DNA from: Stereocaulon alpinum
Taxonomy: Eukaryota; Ascomycota; Lecanoromycetes; Lecanorales; Stereocaulaceae
NCBI GenBank assembly: GCA_018257865.1
Contig: JAEUBA010000021.1
Coordinates: 124,001 to 188,000 of the forward strand
DNA length: 64,000 bases
Reading direction: 5' to 3'
Shown: positions 22,741 through 34,647 of the stretch, one piece after another
Layout of the letters: every line of letters starts with the position of its first letter
Position numbering within the stretch: position 1 is the first letter of the stretch
Translations under genes and position numbers: made by a program
Notes under the pieces: generated by a model
Told to the model about the DNA's origin: nothing
What the model saw: only the letters and a program-made list of their open reading frames with translations
Databases searched by the model: none

Positions 22741-24126
22741 TTTGAAGAGATGCTTTTATTGTCATCGATGGTGACCAGTCCGATGTACGCAAGATTTGGT
22801 TGCAGTGGAGATGTAGCAAGGTAAGCTTGTTGCTGTTTGGAAGGGGCAACAAGAATGCGAGTCAGGCGGACGCTCGGCTTCTCATTGGAGGATTTGCCGG
22901 CAAGGAGGTGTGATTGGAATGCAGCTTTGAGGAGCGTGCAGAATTTTGGTCCCTTCCAGTGTGGCCAAGTGCAGGTGAGATTTCCGGGCTGCAGAAGCTT
23001 TGTTCTGACTGGTGTGGATGAAACGAAGGCAACAGCCAATGAGGAACGGAATTCCGCGGCTTCGAGGGGTAGCTACAGTCTTACACGGATCACCTGGCCA
23101 GTGTAGTGTAGGGTGGAAGAAAACAACTTTGCATTCATCAACATGTCATCCGCGCGCATCCCCTATTCCCTGTTGATGATGTAGGCAAACATGGATAGGA
23201 GAAGGGAGAGTCACCGATCACAAAAAATAAGTTAAAGCTCAAAGAACGGCCAAACTTTGAAGCGCTGACCCGGCAATTAGTTTTTAATGAGTGTGGCTTA
23301 CAGGCTGAGAACACTGGAAACGGGCTGCTGCTAGGCCGCGAGTAGTATAGTTGGGTACCGATGGGGCCCTTGCCTGCGACGACGCGCTTCAAGGATGCAT
23401 GGCGAAACAGCTTTTACGCACGGCTTTCTACATAACGACATCTAAATTTGTATTACAATCTACACACGAATACTTTCTCTACAAAGCTTACTTTGTGATG
23501 AATCCCATCAAGGCATTCCTTAAGGTTCATGGCATGCGACAGTAAGAAGCGCATCAAACTCAGCCTGTGGAGAAAAAGCACCAAGGGATTCGTGACACGA
23601 GGTGATGAAGAATAATAATGCCAATGGAACAGATCACATCTTAAGGCGCGCTCGGCTAGGAGCCCTGCTTTTGCCTACGCTTGCGGGGACACCATGCTAG
23701 GATCCCGTCAGCCAATGAAACGCCAGAACCGCGCCTCAACAAAAGCAGCGATCTTCTCGAAGACCCTGATGCAGTGATGCCTGCTCTAGCTTCCAAACTA
23801 GCCCTCGGTTTCAGTGACCCGAGCAGATCAACCACGGAGATAGTTACGGCGGCGAGGCCATGCTGTTCGCTTAATTCTCTACATCACAATCCTCACCGCT
23901 TTTACAGCTTTGGCCTCGCAATAGCCATGTCTATGCACGCACGGCATGCTGGGTCGTAGTTAAGGTACCTTACTACTGTAGTCGAGCTGTGGCGAAAGTC
24001 ATTGCGCAGAAATGGCCGTGCATGTTGCGCTTTCACTACACGTTCCACATGTACAATTTTCGATGCTTCTATATTTACATTCCGGGCTGTCGTTCGTGAC
24101 ACGGAAACTCATCAGGGCTATTTCCT
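22741..24126. other. Intergenic, no gene supported
   Basis: About 1.4 kb between the 5' end of the GDS1-like gene and the 3' end of the ETF-QO gene. Short frames near 22837-23106, 23138-23392 and 23681-23959 show no domain or splice logic. Confidence 0.5.
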
Positions 24127-26334
24127 TCAAGTCATGAAGTATTTGGGTCCCTCTCCTCCTTGAGGCGTCTGTTGCACGGGTTATTAGGTTTCAACTCATG
24201 ATAAACTCTGCTTGCAAGTGATGACTTTACCTGCCAGTTGATATCCTGCGCTGGTGCTTTAATATCGCACGTCTTGCAGTGGATGCAGCTTTGAACGTGT
24301 CAGTAAATCCTTCACCATCCAGAAGATAACATGAGCAAGGCAAGGGAGGACACAAGTAGGGAGGTTTGAGAACACAAAGACGAGATTGGGGCTCATACTT
24401 CTGCGCATTGATTTGAAATTTCACTCCCCATTCCTCACTTGCATCCTCCACATACTCATACACTCCCGCCGGACAGAACCGATTCTCAATGCCCTTATAC
24501 TTGGGATATTGGTCATTCTTATGCGCCTCCCAATCCTTAACCTGCAGATGCACAGGCTGGTCTTCCTCGTGATTGGTACCAGTCCTGCTTACACTAGTCA
24601 AAATATCAAAACTTATCTCATTATCCGGTTTCGGGTACTCGATCTTTTTGCATTCAGATGCAAGCTTCGTAGCAGCGTAATCACCTGGCTCCTTGTGCTT
24701 GAGCGTCCAAGGTGTCCTGCCGCGGAAAAGGTAGGCTTCTAGACCGGAGTACATGATACCGCCGTAGATGCCTAGAGATGAGTGGAATGACGGACGCATA
24801 TTGCGTACTTGTTTTAGTTCACTCCAGATGGAGCTGTTGCGAAGAGCGTCTTCGTAGTCGAAGAGAAAGACGGAGCCGTTATCCACATTGTCGGGACTCG
24901 CAGACAAGGCACTCCAGGTAGCCTGTGCTGCTAGCATACCACTTCGCATGGCCGTGTGTGTGCCTTTGATTTTTGGGACATTCAGGAAGCCTGCCGTGTC
25001 TCCTATAAGAGCACCACCGGGAAATGCGCATTTCGGTATTGATTGGAAACCGCCCTCATTCAGTGCGCGAGCACCATACGATATACATTTGCCACCTTTG
25101 ATAACAGATTTATACAGTGGATGATGTTTCATCTTCTGGAACTCGCCGTATGGAGAAAGCCAGGGATTGGGGTAGTCGAGACCAACGACCAGGCCTAGGG
25201 AGACAAGGTTATCGCCAAAGTGGTAAAGCCAACCCCCACCATATGTGGAGGAGGGTAAAGGATAACCCATTGTGTGGACGACTTCCCCCTTTTTGAAGTT
25301 CTCTGGTCTTACTTCCCAAACTTCTTTGAGGCCAAGGCCGTAGGTTTGTGGTTGGCTGTCTCGGCGGAGATCGAACTTCTTGATGATCTGCTTGGTGAGA
25401 CTACCGTGGCAGCCTTCTGCAAAGAGCGTGACTCGAGCATGAAACTCCATTCCTCGCTCGAAGGAGGCTTTCGGCTTGCCGCTGCGCGAGACGCCCAGGT
25501 CATTCGTAGCAACACCCATGACTGATCCATCCATTTTATTGTATAATACTTCACTTGCTGCGAATCCTGGGTAGACTTCCACACCCACCTCCTCTGCTCT
25601 TTCTCCCAACCATTTGCAGAACTGATTGAGACTTATAATGTAATTCCCATGATTGTTCATTTGTGGTGGTGCAGGAATTGGTATCGCGCTATTCTTCGTC
25701 AGGAAACGCAATTTATCTTTGGTAGTAGGTGTGGCATATTCGAAACGTGAAGGATTGTCGGGATCGTTCCAGTCTGGTAGAAGCTCATTGATAGCGGAAG
25801 GTTCGATGACATTGCCTGAGAGGATATGAGCCCCAATTTCTCCAGCTTTTTCTAGTAGAAGAACTCGAAGATCATCTTTGCCAGCTTCATTAGCTAATTG
25901 CTTAAGCCGAATAGCGGCACTGAGTCCAGCAGGTCCTGAAGAGGGTCAGCAACTGTGGAAGTTGGAGACATCTATTGATACCTACCGCCGCCGACAATGC
26001 AAACGTCAACCTCGTCACTCTCCCGATCCTGTTGCCTTGGATCAAATGAGTCGTTGGCGTCTGCAAATCCGCGCCATGGCGTAGTTGAAAAAGCCTTGCT
26101 ATGGGTGTGAAGGCGATTGGGCGTCCATTGTTGATGGAGGCAACGCCAGCGCCCTGGACGATGTTGTGAGTATGCTCTTTTAGAGGGCTGTGAGATACCC
26201 GGAACCAGGAGACGCGTCCTAGCTAGAGGGACCACGGGCCACCTTGTAACCATTGCTACAGAGGGAGCTGACAGAGGTCCGGGTGTCCATAGGAGTGGAG
26301 GCGAATGAATGGCATGCCAAGGCCCAATACGCAT
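24127..26334 (-). CDS. CIR2: Electron transfer flavoprotein-ubiquinone oxidoreductase
   Basis: Exons 25986-26334, 24399-25935, 24231-24288 and 24127-24168 give 661 residues. The N terminus is an Arg/Ser-rich mitochondrial presequence. An in-frame ATG at 26253 (MVTRWPVVPLARTRL) is an equally good start. The FAD-binding CIVGGGPAGLSAAIRLKQ is split by intron 1. Later blocks include GCHGSLTKQIIKKFDL, GLVVGLDYPNPWLSPY and GALIGDTAGFLNVPKIKGTH. The C-terminal iron-sulfur motif CIHCKTCDIKAPAQDI, plus a preceding Cys in RFCPAG, supplies four cysteines for the 4Fe-4S cluster. The enzyme passes electrons from ETF (fatty-acid and amino-acid oxidation) to ubiquinone at the inner mitochondrial membrane. 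The last exon has only 14 codons (TPQGGEGPKYFMT). Confidence 0.96.
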
Positions 26335-26670
26335 TCCACCGGCGCCAAGCCTCCGAGGCTATCGGCTCGACGGGGGAGACCCCTCGAGCCCTCTAATTCT
26401 TACTCATCCTTTCTACACTGAACTCTAGTCGCAAACAAAGATTGAAGAGGAAAGTCAACTAATCAGCTATGAGTCTGAAAGATATGCTTTGTCATGTTAT
26501 CGATTTCTAGTGATCATGCCGTCACTACTTGATGCGGGTATTTTTGATTGCCACGTTTAGCTGCTCTGTCGACTCCTTATCGATGAGGTATATCGAAAAG
26601 GCTTGTGTCCCTAGTCATATCTCTCCTCACAGTCACTTTTCTCACTTTACTCCTACACGGGCCCAAAAAG
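26335..26670. promoter_or_regulatory. Divergent promoter region, ETF-QO and FolB-type genes
   Basis: These 336 bp lie between two divergent start codons. No specific binding site was recognised. Confidence 0.45.
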
Positions 26671-27525
26671 ATGTCTCTTTCATCGACCAAATATCTCGAT
26701 ACCATCTCCCTGCGCGGCCTGTCAACATCAGCAACTATTGGACCCGATGCCTGGAACCGCCCCGGAAAACCTCAACCACTGGTCCTCTCCCTCTACTTGA
26801 CGATTGACACAACCTTTGCTGCTTCCTCCGACAATGTAGCCCACACATTCAGCTACGGCCAGATGTGCAAAGATGTTGATGCTAGAACACGAGGCAAAGA
26901 CTTTCAGAGCATTGACCATCTAAGCTTCGAAATAGCCGGCGTTGCAGACAACTGGCCTGGCGAGACGCTGAAGATTGTTGTTCTAGCGCCAAAAGCTTTG
27001 CTCAGAGTTGAAGGAGGCTTCGGAAAAGAGGTTGTGTTACGCAGGAGGGAGGTCAACATGGAAGGATTTAAGGGGCTTCCTTGGGATGTGGAAAGCTATG
27101 AGTGGTTTCTTGTTGGATTAAAAGTTGCATGCGTCATTGGCGTAAATGAGCATGAGCGGGTTGAGAGACAGATGGTCAGTATCGATCTGAAGGTTTTGGG
27201 AGAGGAGGACAAGCACGAGTACAGCAAGCAGATCCGAGAAGGCAATGAGATGTGGAGGAGACTGGTTAGGAGGGTATGTGAGGTAGGCCAAATATCTAAC
27301 CTACCACCTGTAGCTGTATCGAATTTACTCTGTGCACTCCAGGTCGTTGAGGCGTCAAGCTTCCAAACACTCGAGGCGCTGGCTGCTCTAATAGCTACGA
27401 CATGTCTCGCCGAGTTTCCTATACCGCAGATTACTGTTGCGGTCGAGAAGCTTAGTGCATTGACTTTCGTCGAGGGTGCTGGCGTGGAGATTACCCGAAG
27501 TAAACGATTCCTGCAGTCAAGGTGA
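26671..27525 (+). CDS. Dihydroneopterin aldolase (FolB)-type protein, two FolB-like halves
   Basis: Exons 26671-27282 and 27343-27525 give 264 residues from the ATG at 26671 (MSLSSTKYLDTISL). Two halves each resemble the dihydroneopterin aldolase fold. The first begins ISLRGLSTSATIGPDAW; the second contains GLKVACVIGVNEHERVERQ and ASSFQTLEALAALIATT. The intron at 27283-27342 is 60 bp and stop-free. It is called because its removal restores VCEVVEASSFQTLE, typical of FolB, and its ends are GTAGG and CCAG. In fungi FolB activity usually lies at the N terminus of the trifunctional folate enzyme Fol1. No pyrophosphokinase or dihydropteroate synthase domain follows within the frame, so this is a separate FolB-only protein. 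Confidence 0.82.
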   Translation: MSLSSTKYLDTISLRGLSTSATIGPDAWNRPGKPQPLVLSLYLTIDTTFAASSDNVAHTFSYGQMCKDVDARTRGKDFQSIDHLSFEIAGVADNWPGETLKIVVLAPKALLRVEGGFGKEVVLRRREVNMEGFKGLPWDVESYEWFLVGLKVACVIGVNEHERVERQMVSIDLKVLGEEDKHEYSKQIREGNEMWRRLVRRVCEVGQISNLPPVAVSNLLCALQVVEASSFQTLEALAALIATTCLAEFPIPQITVAVEKLSALTFVEGAGVEITRSKRFLQSR

Positions 27526-28794
27526 AGGCTGCGATTTCCAAGGCCTACCACTAGGGAAACGGTACTCTCACGATCCGCGTACCCACCGGATGGATCAGAC
27601 TGAAATCATCAGACTAGCCGCACCAAAAGAAGTCCTGGTTAACATGTTCGTCACAAAGCTTCTTGTTCTACGTAACAGGCCGAGATCTTACGGATTCAAA
27701 AAGCGGTGCCTGTCCGGGGAGCTTGACAATTGACAAACAAGATGATTTGATATCAGTAGCGAAGCGTTGACAGGACAAACGAAAAAAGGTGGCCCTCGGG
27801 TGGAGGTAAGATAGCACATAGGTGGAAGCCCAACAATTTTGATCAGTCGATGGCTTGCACTTGGAACTACAAGTGGTACCACCCCCCACCAAACCGATGC
27901 TTATGTGGGGTGATTGTCGCGCATGCGTCAGGGTCCAAAGGTGGTGCCGGGAGTGTGTCCGTAAGGGTCCAATTGTGGCAAGAAATGTCAAGTCGTGTTG
28001 ATCTACGATCGAAATCTGTCCTCTGTCCTACCCGGATATGCATGGAAATGAAACATGGGAATTGAGAAAAGGCGATCTGAAGGAGGTAGCTCCGATGGCC
28101 GGGACTTTGGTCCGGCAGTGGCGCAAATAAATATGGGGTCACAGCTAACTGTTTTCCTTACCCAGATGACTAGAGATGAGCAAGCCACGCCACTCAAATG
28201 CAAAAGCTGTTGCTGATATATTTGCAGAAATAGACAAGACTAACGGAGTACAGTAAATTCTTCGCCATATACACGCCCTGACCAATGGCGGAAAATTTGC
28301 GGCGTAGTGCTCTACCTAGAGCACAAATGTCTCTCGCCACGGCTCTTTCTGATGAACATGGTAGGGACATGACTCGATCCCCAGTTCATCCGCACCTTCC
28401 CCCATGCAGACATATGGTCTCGCATTGGCCGCGCAGTAAATTCGCCTTCTAGAACCTGACCGACCGCTAAGAACTTCACCCGCTCTTGCTCGTTTCAAGT
28501 TACCTTTGCAAAATACACCTCAATAATTTTGCATGTGTACATTTACCAAGCCTCATTCACTGTCAATCCTCTTGTCCATCAATACGTCTGACATACTCTA
28601 TACTTGACTCGCAGCTCATCACATCCACCTACATGGTGACACCCACAATCTGCATCTGACTTTGAAGCCTGTGCCATAGAACACGCCGGTCAGCTCGCGA
28701 GAGCTCCTCGACCTTCCCCATGACTCAACCTTAGCGAGAAGCTCTATTAGAACCTTCCTCCCAATCCCACGTTGCTCTCGGAAAGGGTCCAGCC
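27526..28794. other. Intergenic, no gene supported
   Basis: About 1.3 kb upstream of the SAM-HMG-Zn2Cys6 gene. Short frames near 27668-28203 have no recognisable content. The promoter of the downstream regulator is expected here. Confidence 0.5.
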
Positions 28795-31700
28795 ATGGGA
28801 GACCTTGAGCTTACCCTTTCGTGGCTTGGAATGTCCAAATACCTTGAACGCTTTGAAGAAGCTGGCTTCGACTCTTGGGAGACAATTCTTGAGATAACTG
28901 AGAACGATCTTGAGGTAGTCATGAACGCGTATGGTTATGCAGGCCACGACTAACACGAAATGTTAGATTCTCAACGTGGACCTGGGGCATAGAAGAAAAC
29001 TACAAAAGGAGATCGCGAATACCAGAAGACTCGCTCAAGACCCTGCATTTGTCCAGCCCTTGTACGGCATCACGCCGCAAGAACCGTTGCCCGGGGCTTC
29101 ATTGTCTAGCAGCAGCGATGCGCCGCAGGTGCCGTCAAAACGCGGCTACAAGCATCGTCCCAAGCCCGACTCCAACGCGCCAGAGCGACCCTACTCTGCC
29201 TACGTGATGTTCTCGAACCATACCCGCGAGCAATTGAAAATCGATTTCCTTTCTTTCACAGAGCTGTCGAAACAAGTCGGCGAGAGATGGCAGTCTCTCA
29301 CTCAGGAAGAAAAGGGATATTGGAAGCAAAAAGCTGCGGCACCATGGGAGAAATACAAATCAGACATGGCCGAATATCAAAAGACTGCAGCATATCGCGA
29401 GTATCAAAAATACCAGAATGAATTCAAGGCTGCCCAAGCGGCAAAGAACCCAGAAAAGAAACCACCTCCAAGCCAGCGGCAAAGCCCAACTTCGTCCAGG
29501 ATGCCAGGCAGTCATCGGTTGCACTATCGTGGCACATCTACAAAACCAGTCTCTCAGCGTCAACCAACTCCGACTGTAGGCTACCTCGGAGATTCTAGTC
29601 AGACGCCAAAAATTCCTATCAAGCGTCTAAAGAAGGAAGATGACGAACGCTGGGCAAGTAGTGATGCAACCCGCTCAACAAGAGTCGGGCAGGCTTGTGA
29701 ATCGTGTAGACAGAGGAAAATAAAGTGTTATGGAGAACAGCCAACATGCCGGCATTGCCGCGAGAATGGGTTAGAGTGTATATACGATAATGGCAAGCGA
29801 GGCCGGAGAAGAAAGTAAGCAGATGTTGAGCATTTGTAAAAAGTCACTAAGTTGAATGAGTATAGACAAGACGAGAGCCTTTGGGAGAAGCTCAAGAAGT
29901 ATGAGGAGTTGCTTCTTCGATTCGTAGCCCAGGTCGACGATGACGATCAACGGTCAATACAGGATGCACTGCGGTTGGTATGGAATCTGATATCGAAGGT
30001 AAGATGTTTAATTTTAACGTTTCATAGCCACCCCAACTTGAGAATTCCAGGGGCGAATTCCCACTTGCTACGAGGACCCGGGAAACCAGCAGTAGTAGCA
30101 GCCACAACGGTGGTGGCTCCGAAGCTTCAGGTGTCGGCTCGATGGGCTCGATAGATCGTGTAAACCAAGACGAATTCATGCAAGATGAAGGACGAGCATT
30201 CCTTGGCCAAGCTTCTGAAGCGAGGTGGATGCGGAGGTTGAGAAGAGAATTGAACCCGATGTACCCCCAAACTACTGGACAAGGACAAGGACTGGGAAGC
30301 CAGAACCCGAACCCGTACTGTGAAGACATGGACACATCAATCGTTGGACATCAGATAGATCCCTTCTCCTTGCCTCTGAAAAGTACAGCAGATGCGCTTG
30401 TCGACTCGTACTTCTCCACCGTCCACCTTTCCTTCCCAGTGATCAACAAATTTGATTTTATGTTCCAGTACGATCAGCTCGCGAGGACAGTCGATCCAGT
30501 AAACTATCCGGACCGTACTTTTATTTCCGAGCTTCAGCTCGTATTCGCGATTGGAGCCGTTCACGCACACCTCACTGAATCCCATTGGGCTGGAGATGGA
30601 AGGGACCATATGCTGTATTTCGCCCAAGCACGCATGCAAGCTGTGGAAACCGGCATCCTGAATGATACATGCTACCTCGGACAAGTGCAGGTCTTTGGAT
30701 TAGGTAGCATGTACCTTCTGGCCACTGATCAGATCAACAGGTAAGCTTTGATCTCGATGAAGTGACGCCTCTACTGACAAAATGGCAAATAGGGCTTGGA
30801 ACTTGAACGGCTTAGCAATACGATCCGCACAGTCTCTGGGGCTACACTTGAAAGATGTCTCCAGCTCCCTTACGGCTAGCGAACGAAGATTGCGTGCACA
30901 GATATGGTTTGCCATAAGTTCTCTAGAGACAATGCTTACAGTCATGACAGGACGTCCCTCTATGATCAATGATCGGGATTGCAGCGTGCGTATATCACAT
31001 GCTCTTGCAGAGGGGGAGCCTTCTCCTAGTGCAACGAGCCCGTCTGACGCTTCCCATGGCACGTCAGCAATGGAATATGGAACCCAGGCATCAAGCCACG
31101 GCCTATCTGAACCAGCTCACGCGTCTGTGAAGGGGTTCCTTCTCGAACATTCAACAACACCAGTCGCGTCAACATATTTCATGCACTACACAGAAGTCTG
31201 TGCGTTGGCCAAAGAAGTGGTAGGTGAGTTGTATCACCCCGGCATCCGCCAGCTGAAATGGAATGTGGTCCAAGCAAGAATCGAAAACTTCGATAAGCGG
31301 CTTCTCCAATGGCGCGAATCCCTATACCCTCCATTCAACGTCGCCGTAGCCTCAGAAGATTCTGAAATCGAATCGTGCCGCGTGGCCCTGCGCATCCTTT
31401 TTCACAGCTGCCGGACAATTATCAACCGACCCTGCCTATGCCGCCTCGACCGCATCGCAGATCAATCCTCAGTCTCAAAGCAAAAGAATCGCAGCTCCGC
31501 TAACAAGTGCGTCGATGCCGCTCGCGCCGTTCTCGACCTTATACTCAACAGACCCGAGTCTACTGTTCTCCAAAACGGTGTTATGTGGTGGATGTTACTA
31601 CACCACCTCAAGCGCGCTCTCACAGTCCTGCTCCTCGAGCTGGCCTTCCGCGCCGAACACATGTCCGCAAATGCAGCCGACATACTCGCACAGGCCAAAC

Positions 31701-32191
31701 AAGCCGTAGTCTGGCTCAGTGGCCTAAGCCGTTCCAGCCCTAGCGCCCGACGCACCTGGATTACAATGACTAGACTGCTATTCCCGGCTGCGCAGAAGGT
31801 AGGCGGCGATACTTCCGACATAACCGCTGCGCCGGAGGCGATGTTCAGTGGGCATACTTTTGACCCTCGACATCACCCTCAGCACCCACAACCCCATCTA
31901 CAGCAACCATCACTTCAACCAGGAATGGGGCCTTATGATGTTATGAACGCCAACATGTTCACGCAGCCCAGAGGATATGGAGGCGAGGGGCTATATTCCG
32001 GCGATCTTGCTGCGCGGAGCGAACTGGATCAGTTTGGCTTTCTGCGTGAGGAAGGTGGAGTGGGGAGTTTCTTCCCGATGGGCGAGGGAGAAGGCGACGA
32101 TCAGCAACAGATGGATTATGGGGGAGATCAGTATCTCGATTTCGGTGGAAATGGGAGCGGGCAGGGGCCTTGGAGTGGTCATCAGGGTTGA
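28795..32191 (+). CDS. SAM + HMG-box + Zn2Cys6 + fungal-TF-domain regulator
   Basis: Exons 28795-28914, 28967-29814, 29866-29998, about 30043-30740 and 30793-32191 give about 1065 residues. A SAM domain (residues 1-60: LSWLGMSKYLERFEEAGFDS, DLEILNVDLGHRRKLQKEI) starts the protein and is split by intron 1. An HMG box follows at about 109-180 (PERPYSAYVMFSNHTREQLK, VGERWQSLTQEEKGYWKQ). A Zn2Cys6 cluster lies at 284-311 (CESCRQRKIKC, TCRHC, LEC), then a linker, then the fungal transcription factor domain (VINKFDFMFQYDQL, WNLNGLAIRSAQSLGLHL). The C terminus is His/Gln/Gly-rich. The start has context AGCCATGG. The acceptor of intron 3 is uncertain: phase requires the TTGAG at 30042, whereas the better-looking CCAG at 30050 would need the weak donor GTTGGT at 29974. 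Targets are unknown. Confidence 0.9.
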
Positions 32192-34647
32192 AGACGAGAG
32201 GATAGAGCATGTATTAATGGTTGTGCGGCCACGGTCATCGAGTGGAGTTTGAAGACGTTTCATACAGCCAACAAAGGATTTCGAGCATACGGAATTCGAC
32301 TTGCTGAGAAGGGAAGGGCAGGGGCTGGGCTTGGCGGTGTTGATGGGTCTTTCGATTCTTGATGATTAATGGGTAACGAAGGATGGGACGAATTACTTTA
32401 TATGACTACGAGCCAGCGAGCGGCGGAGTGGTGTTGTAATACCTGGCTTCAGCAAACTGCTGGCATGTCCACATGGAGCTTACACTTACGATAGACTAAT
32501 GGTATACGCTTTCGCTTTCGCGTTCAATATCTGGTATCGGCATCCATATATATTCTTAACAAAAACAATCAGAACCGAAGCATGAGAAATGGAGACTGGT
32601 GCAGATATTGTCTTTTGCCGTGACAGGTTTGCGTTTTCTTTTCGAGATCGAATATCTTTGCTTTCTCGAATATTGAATTCATCTTTATTCATCACCGCAC
32701 ACCCCGACTGACCGCAAGAGCCATCATGGTACTCGCAATCTTCTAGCGCTTGATCGGGTCTTTTTGGACGTTGGAATTATGGTCATGTAGAAACCTAGGT
32801 ACTGGTGTTGTTACCGTCGCGTCTATGTACTTGACACGCGTGGCTGGCTGGCTGTAGTTGAGGCGGAGGAATCTCCGTCCTGTATCGTGTCGTATTGTAA
32901 AGAATGGAAGTATTTTTTTCTGAGGAATTGATGTATGGTACGCGGACTACAGCGGCGGTTTGCTTGAGCTTTTTCGGGGTCTGGGATTCATATCGTAGAG
33001 GAGGAGGACGTTGGGTTCTGACGTGTTTGATGTCGATTGCTTTGTTTGTATGGGTTTTTTGCGGGGGGGGGGTGGGAGAGTAGCTAGCACTATTTCGTTG
33101 TGTGAGTATGTGTGTATGTTTTGCTTCTCGGGTGGAAGGTGGTTTGTGCGTTGGTAGGTAGTGTAGTGGTTTGATGGAGGTAGTTCGTTGAGCGGGTTAG
33201 TTACTGTGGATAAGGTTGGTTTTTTGGGAGTGGAGTATGCGCGGTTTTATGGTGGGTATAGTTAATCTTGTACCCTATACTACCTTATGGAAGCTCGCTG
33301 ATGGGTTCTAGAGTACTGTACCTTATCTTTATGGAGGTAGCTTCAGGAATCATTAAGGTGGTTCTGACTCGAGGGCTTGGGTAGGGTAGGTTACGGATAT
33401 GTACAGTAAGGTTGCCTCGGGGCACATTCACGACCCTCGCCGAGCTCCCTCACCCGTATGTATGTTCCTCATGGGGTGGCTTCGGTGGCTTTCGGGGATT
33501 GTTAGGGGCTACTGTAGGTACTGTTGCTTCAGCATAGGCTCGGGCTGGCTTCGGGCACCTGTACAGTAGGTACCAGGCTAGGGGACCATCCATCACCCCC
33601 CCTGTGACTATTACGGAGGACCCTCCGCCCCTCTTTAGGGCTTCTTCAGGGTATAGAATTAGCGAAATTAGCGAGAAATAGCGAACGCTCCGGGGCGTGC
33701 GGAGGAGGATTCCGGGGCTCGCGGGGCTGGGGCTGGGGCTGGGGTACCTTAGGCGCTAGGTTTACCGAAGAAGCGGGTGGACTGTACTAGTTTGGTAGGT
33801 GTACCTACGTATCTACCTTGATATCTGAGTGATGTTCTGCTAGGGGAGGGGGTGTGTGTGTATACAGGCAATTTTGGATAGCTCCGAGCTTGTTCTATGG
33901 GTGCTTTTACGAGATTATTGGTGCTGATAGCGTCTGGATCTATATCCTATTTGGTGGAGTATCTATGATTTTCAATCTTTAGGGACTGGATAGTCTTCGC
34001 TGCATGAAAGCCGCAACATACGAGTACACTTTTCATATTCATGCAAGGCTAGGAATTTTAGATGTCGGTTAGCCGGTCCTGGGAACCGCTACGTATTTGG
34101 TTCGTTCGACGGTATTGGATTTATTGGATTTGGAGACTACGCTGTTGACTTGACGTACGGTTGCGGCTTTTTGGCGTTTTTGTGACGTTTGTTTGTTGAG
34201 GATACGTTTGTTTGCGGGGTTTCTGCGGGTGTTGGACGTTTGGGTTTGAGAGAGGGGGAAAGGGTTGAGGGAATGGAAGGGATAGGGGGAGAGGGAGAGG
34301 GGTAGAGGGGGGAGGTACCTTTGTATAGGTCTATGAGAAAACATCAGACAGCCTGGGATAGAGGGATGGATGGATGAAGTCGTTGTCTGTCTTTGATGAG
34401 GAACATGCTTGCTGCATGTTACTTTGATTAAGGTCCAACACAAAAGGCCGGTTTACACAATAATTCGTAAAGAGCTTTTGCGCGCAAACCCCAAGCATTC
34501 CCAGGGTATATGTGCTGAACGCCATTGCTGAGAGAATCCACTGCCATCCTATCTTACCCCATATGTACATTAGAAGTCCATAGATAGGATCCACACCCCT
34601 CCCATGCCAGTGGGGAACTTTTCCAATGCCATATACATTCCTCCCCA
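32192..34647. other. 2.5-kb non-coding stretch with low-complexity and G-rich DNA
   Basis: No gene was recognised on either strand. Contents include a G run near 33063-33071, repeated GTAGGTA/GGTACC-type words at 33170-33800, four GGGG tracts at 33723-33744, and a purine-rich block near 34249-34316. Minus-strand frames at 34069-34443 and 34331-34651 lack domains and lie in the 3' flank of the Zn2Cys6 gene. Confidence 0.6.
33723..33744 (+). other. Potential G-quadruplex: four GGGG tracts with CT loops
   Basis: Four runs of four G are separated by two-base CT loops, which is a textbook intramolecular G-quadruplex pattern on the + strand. It lies in non-coding DNA. No promoter or telomere context is visible. 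Confidence 0.7.

Noticed and set aside
22401..23039. Minus-strand 212-codon frame overlapping the GDS1-like gene
   Set aside because: It is in a different frame from the conserved winged-helix protein and has no recognisable content.
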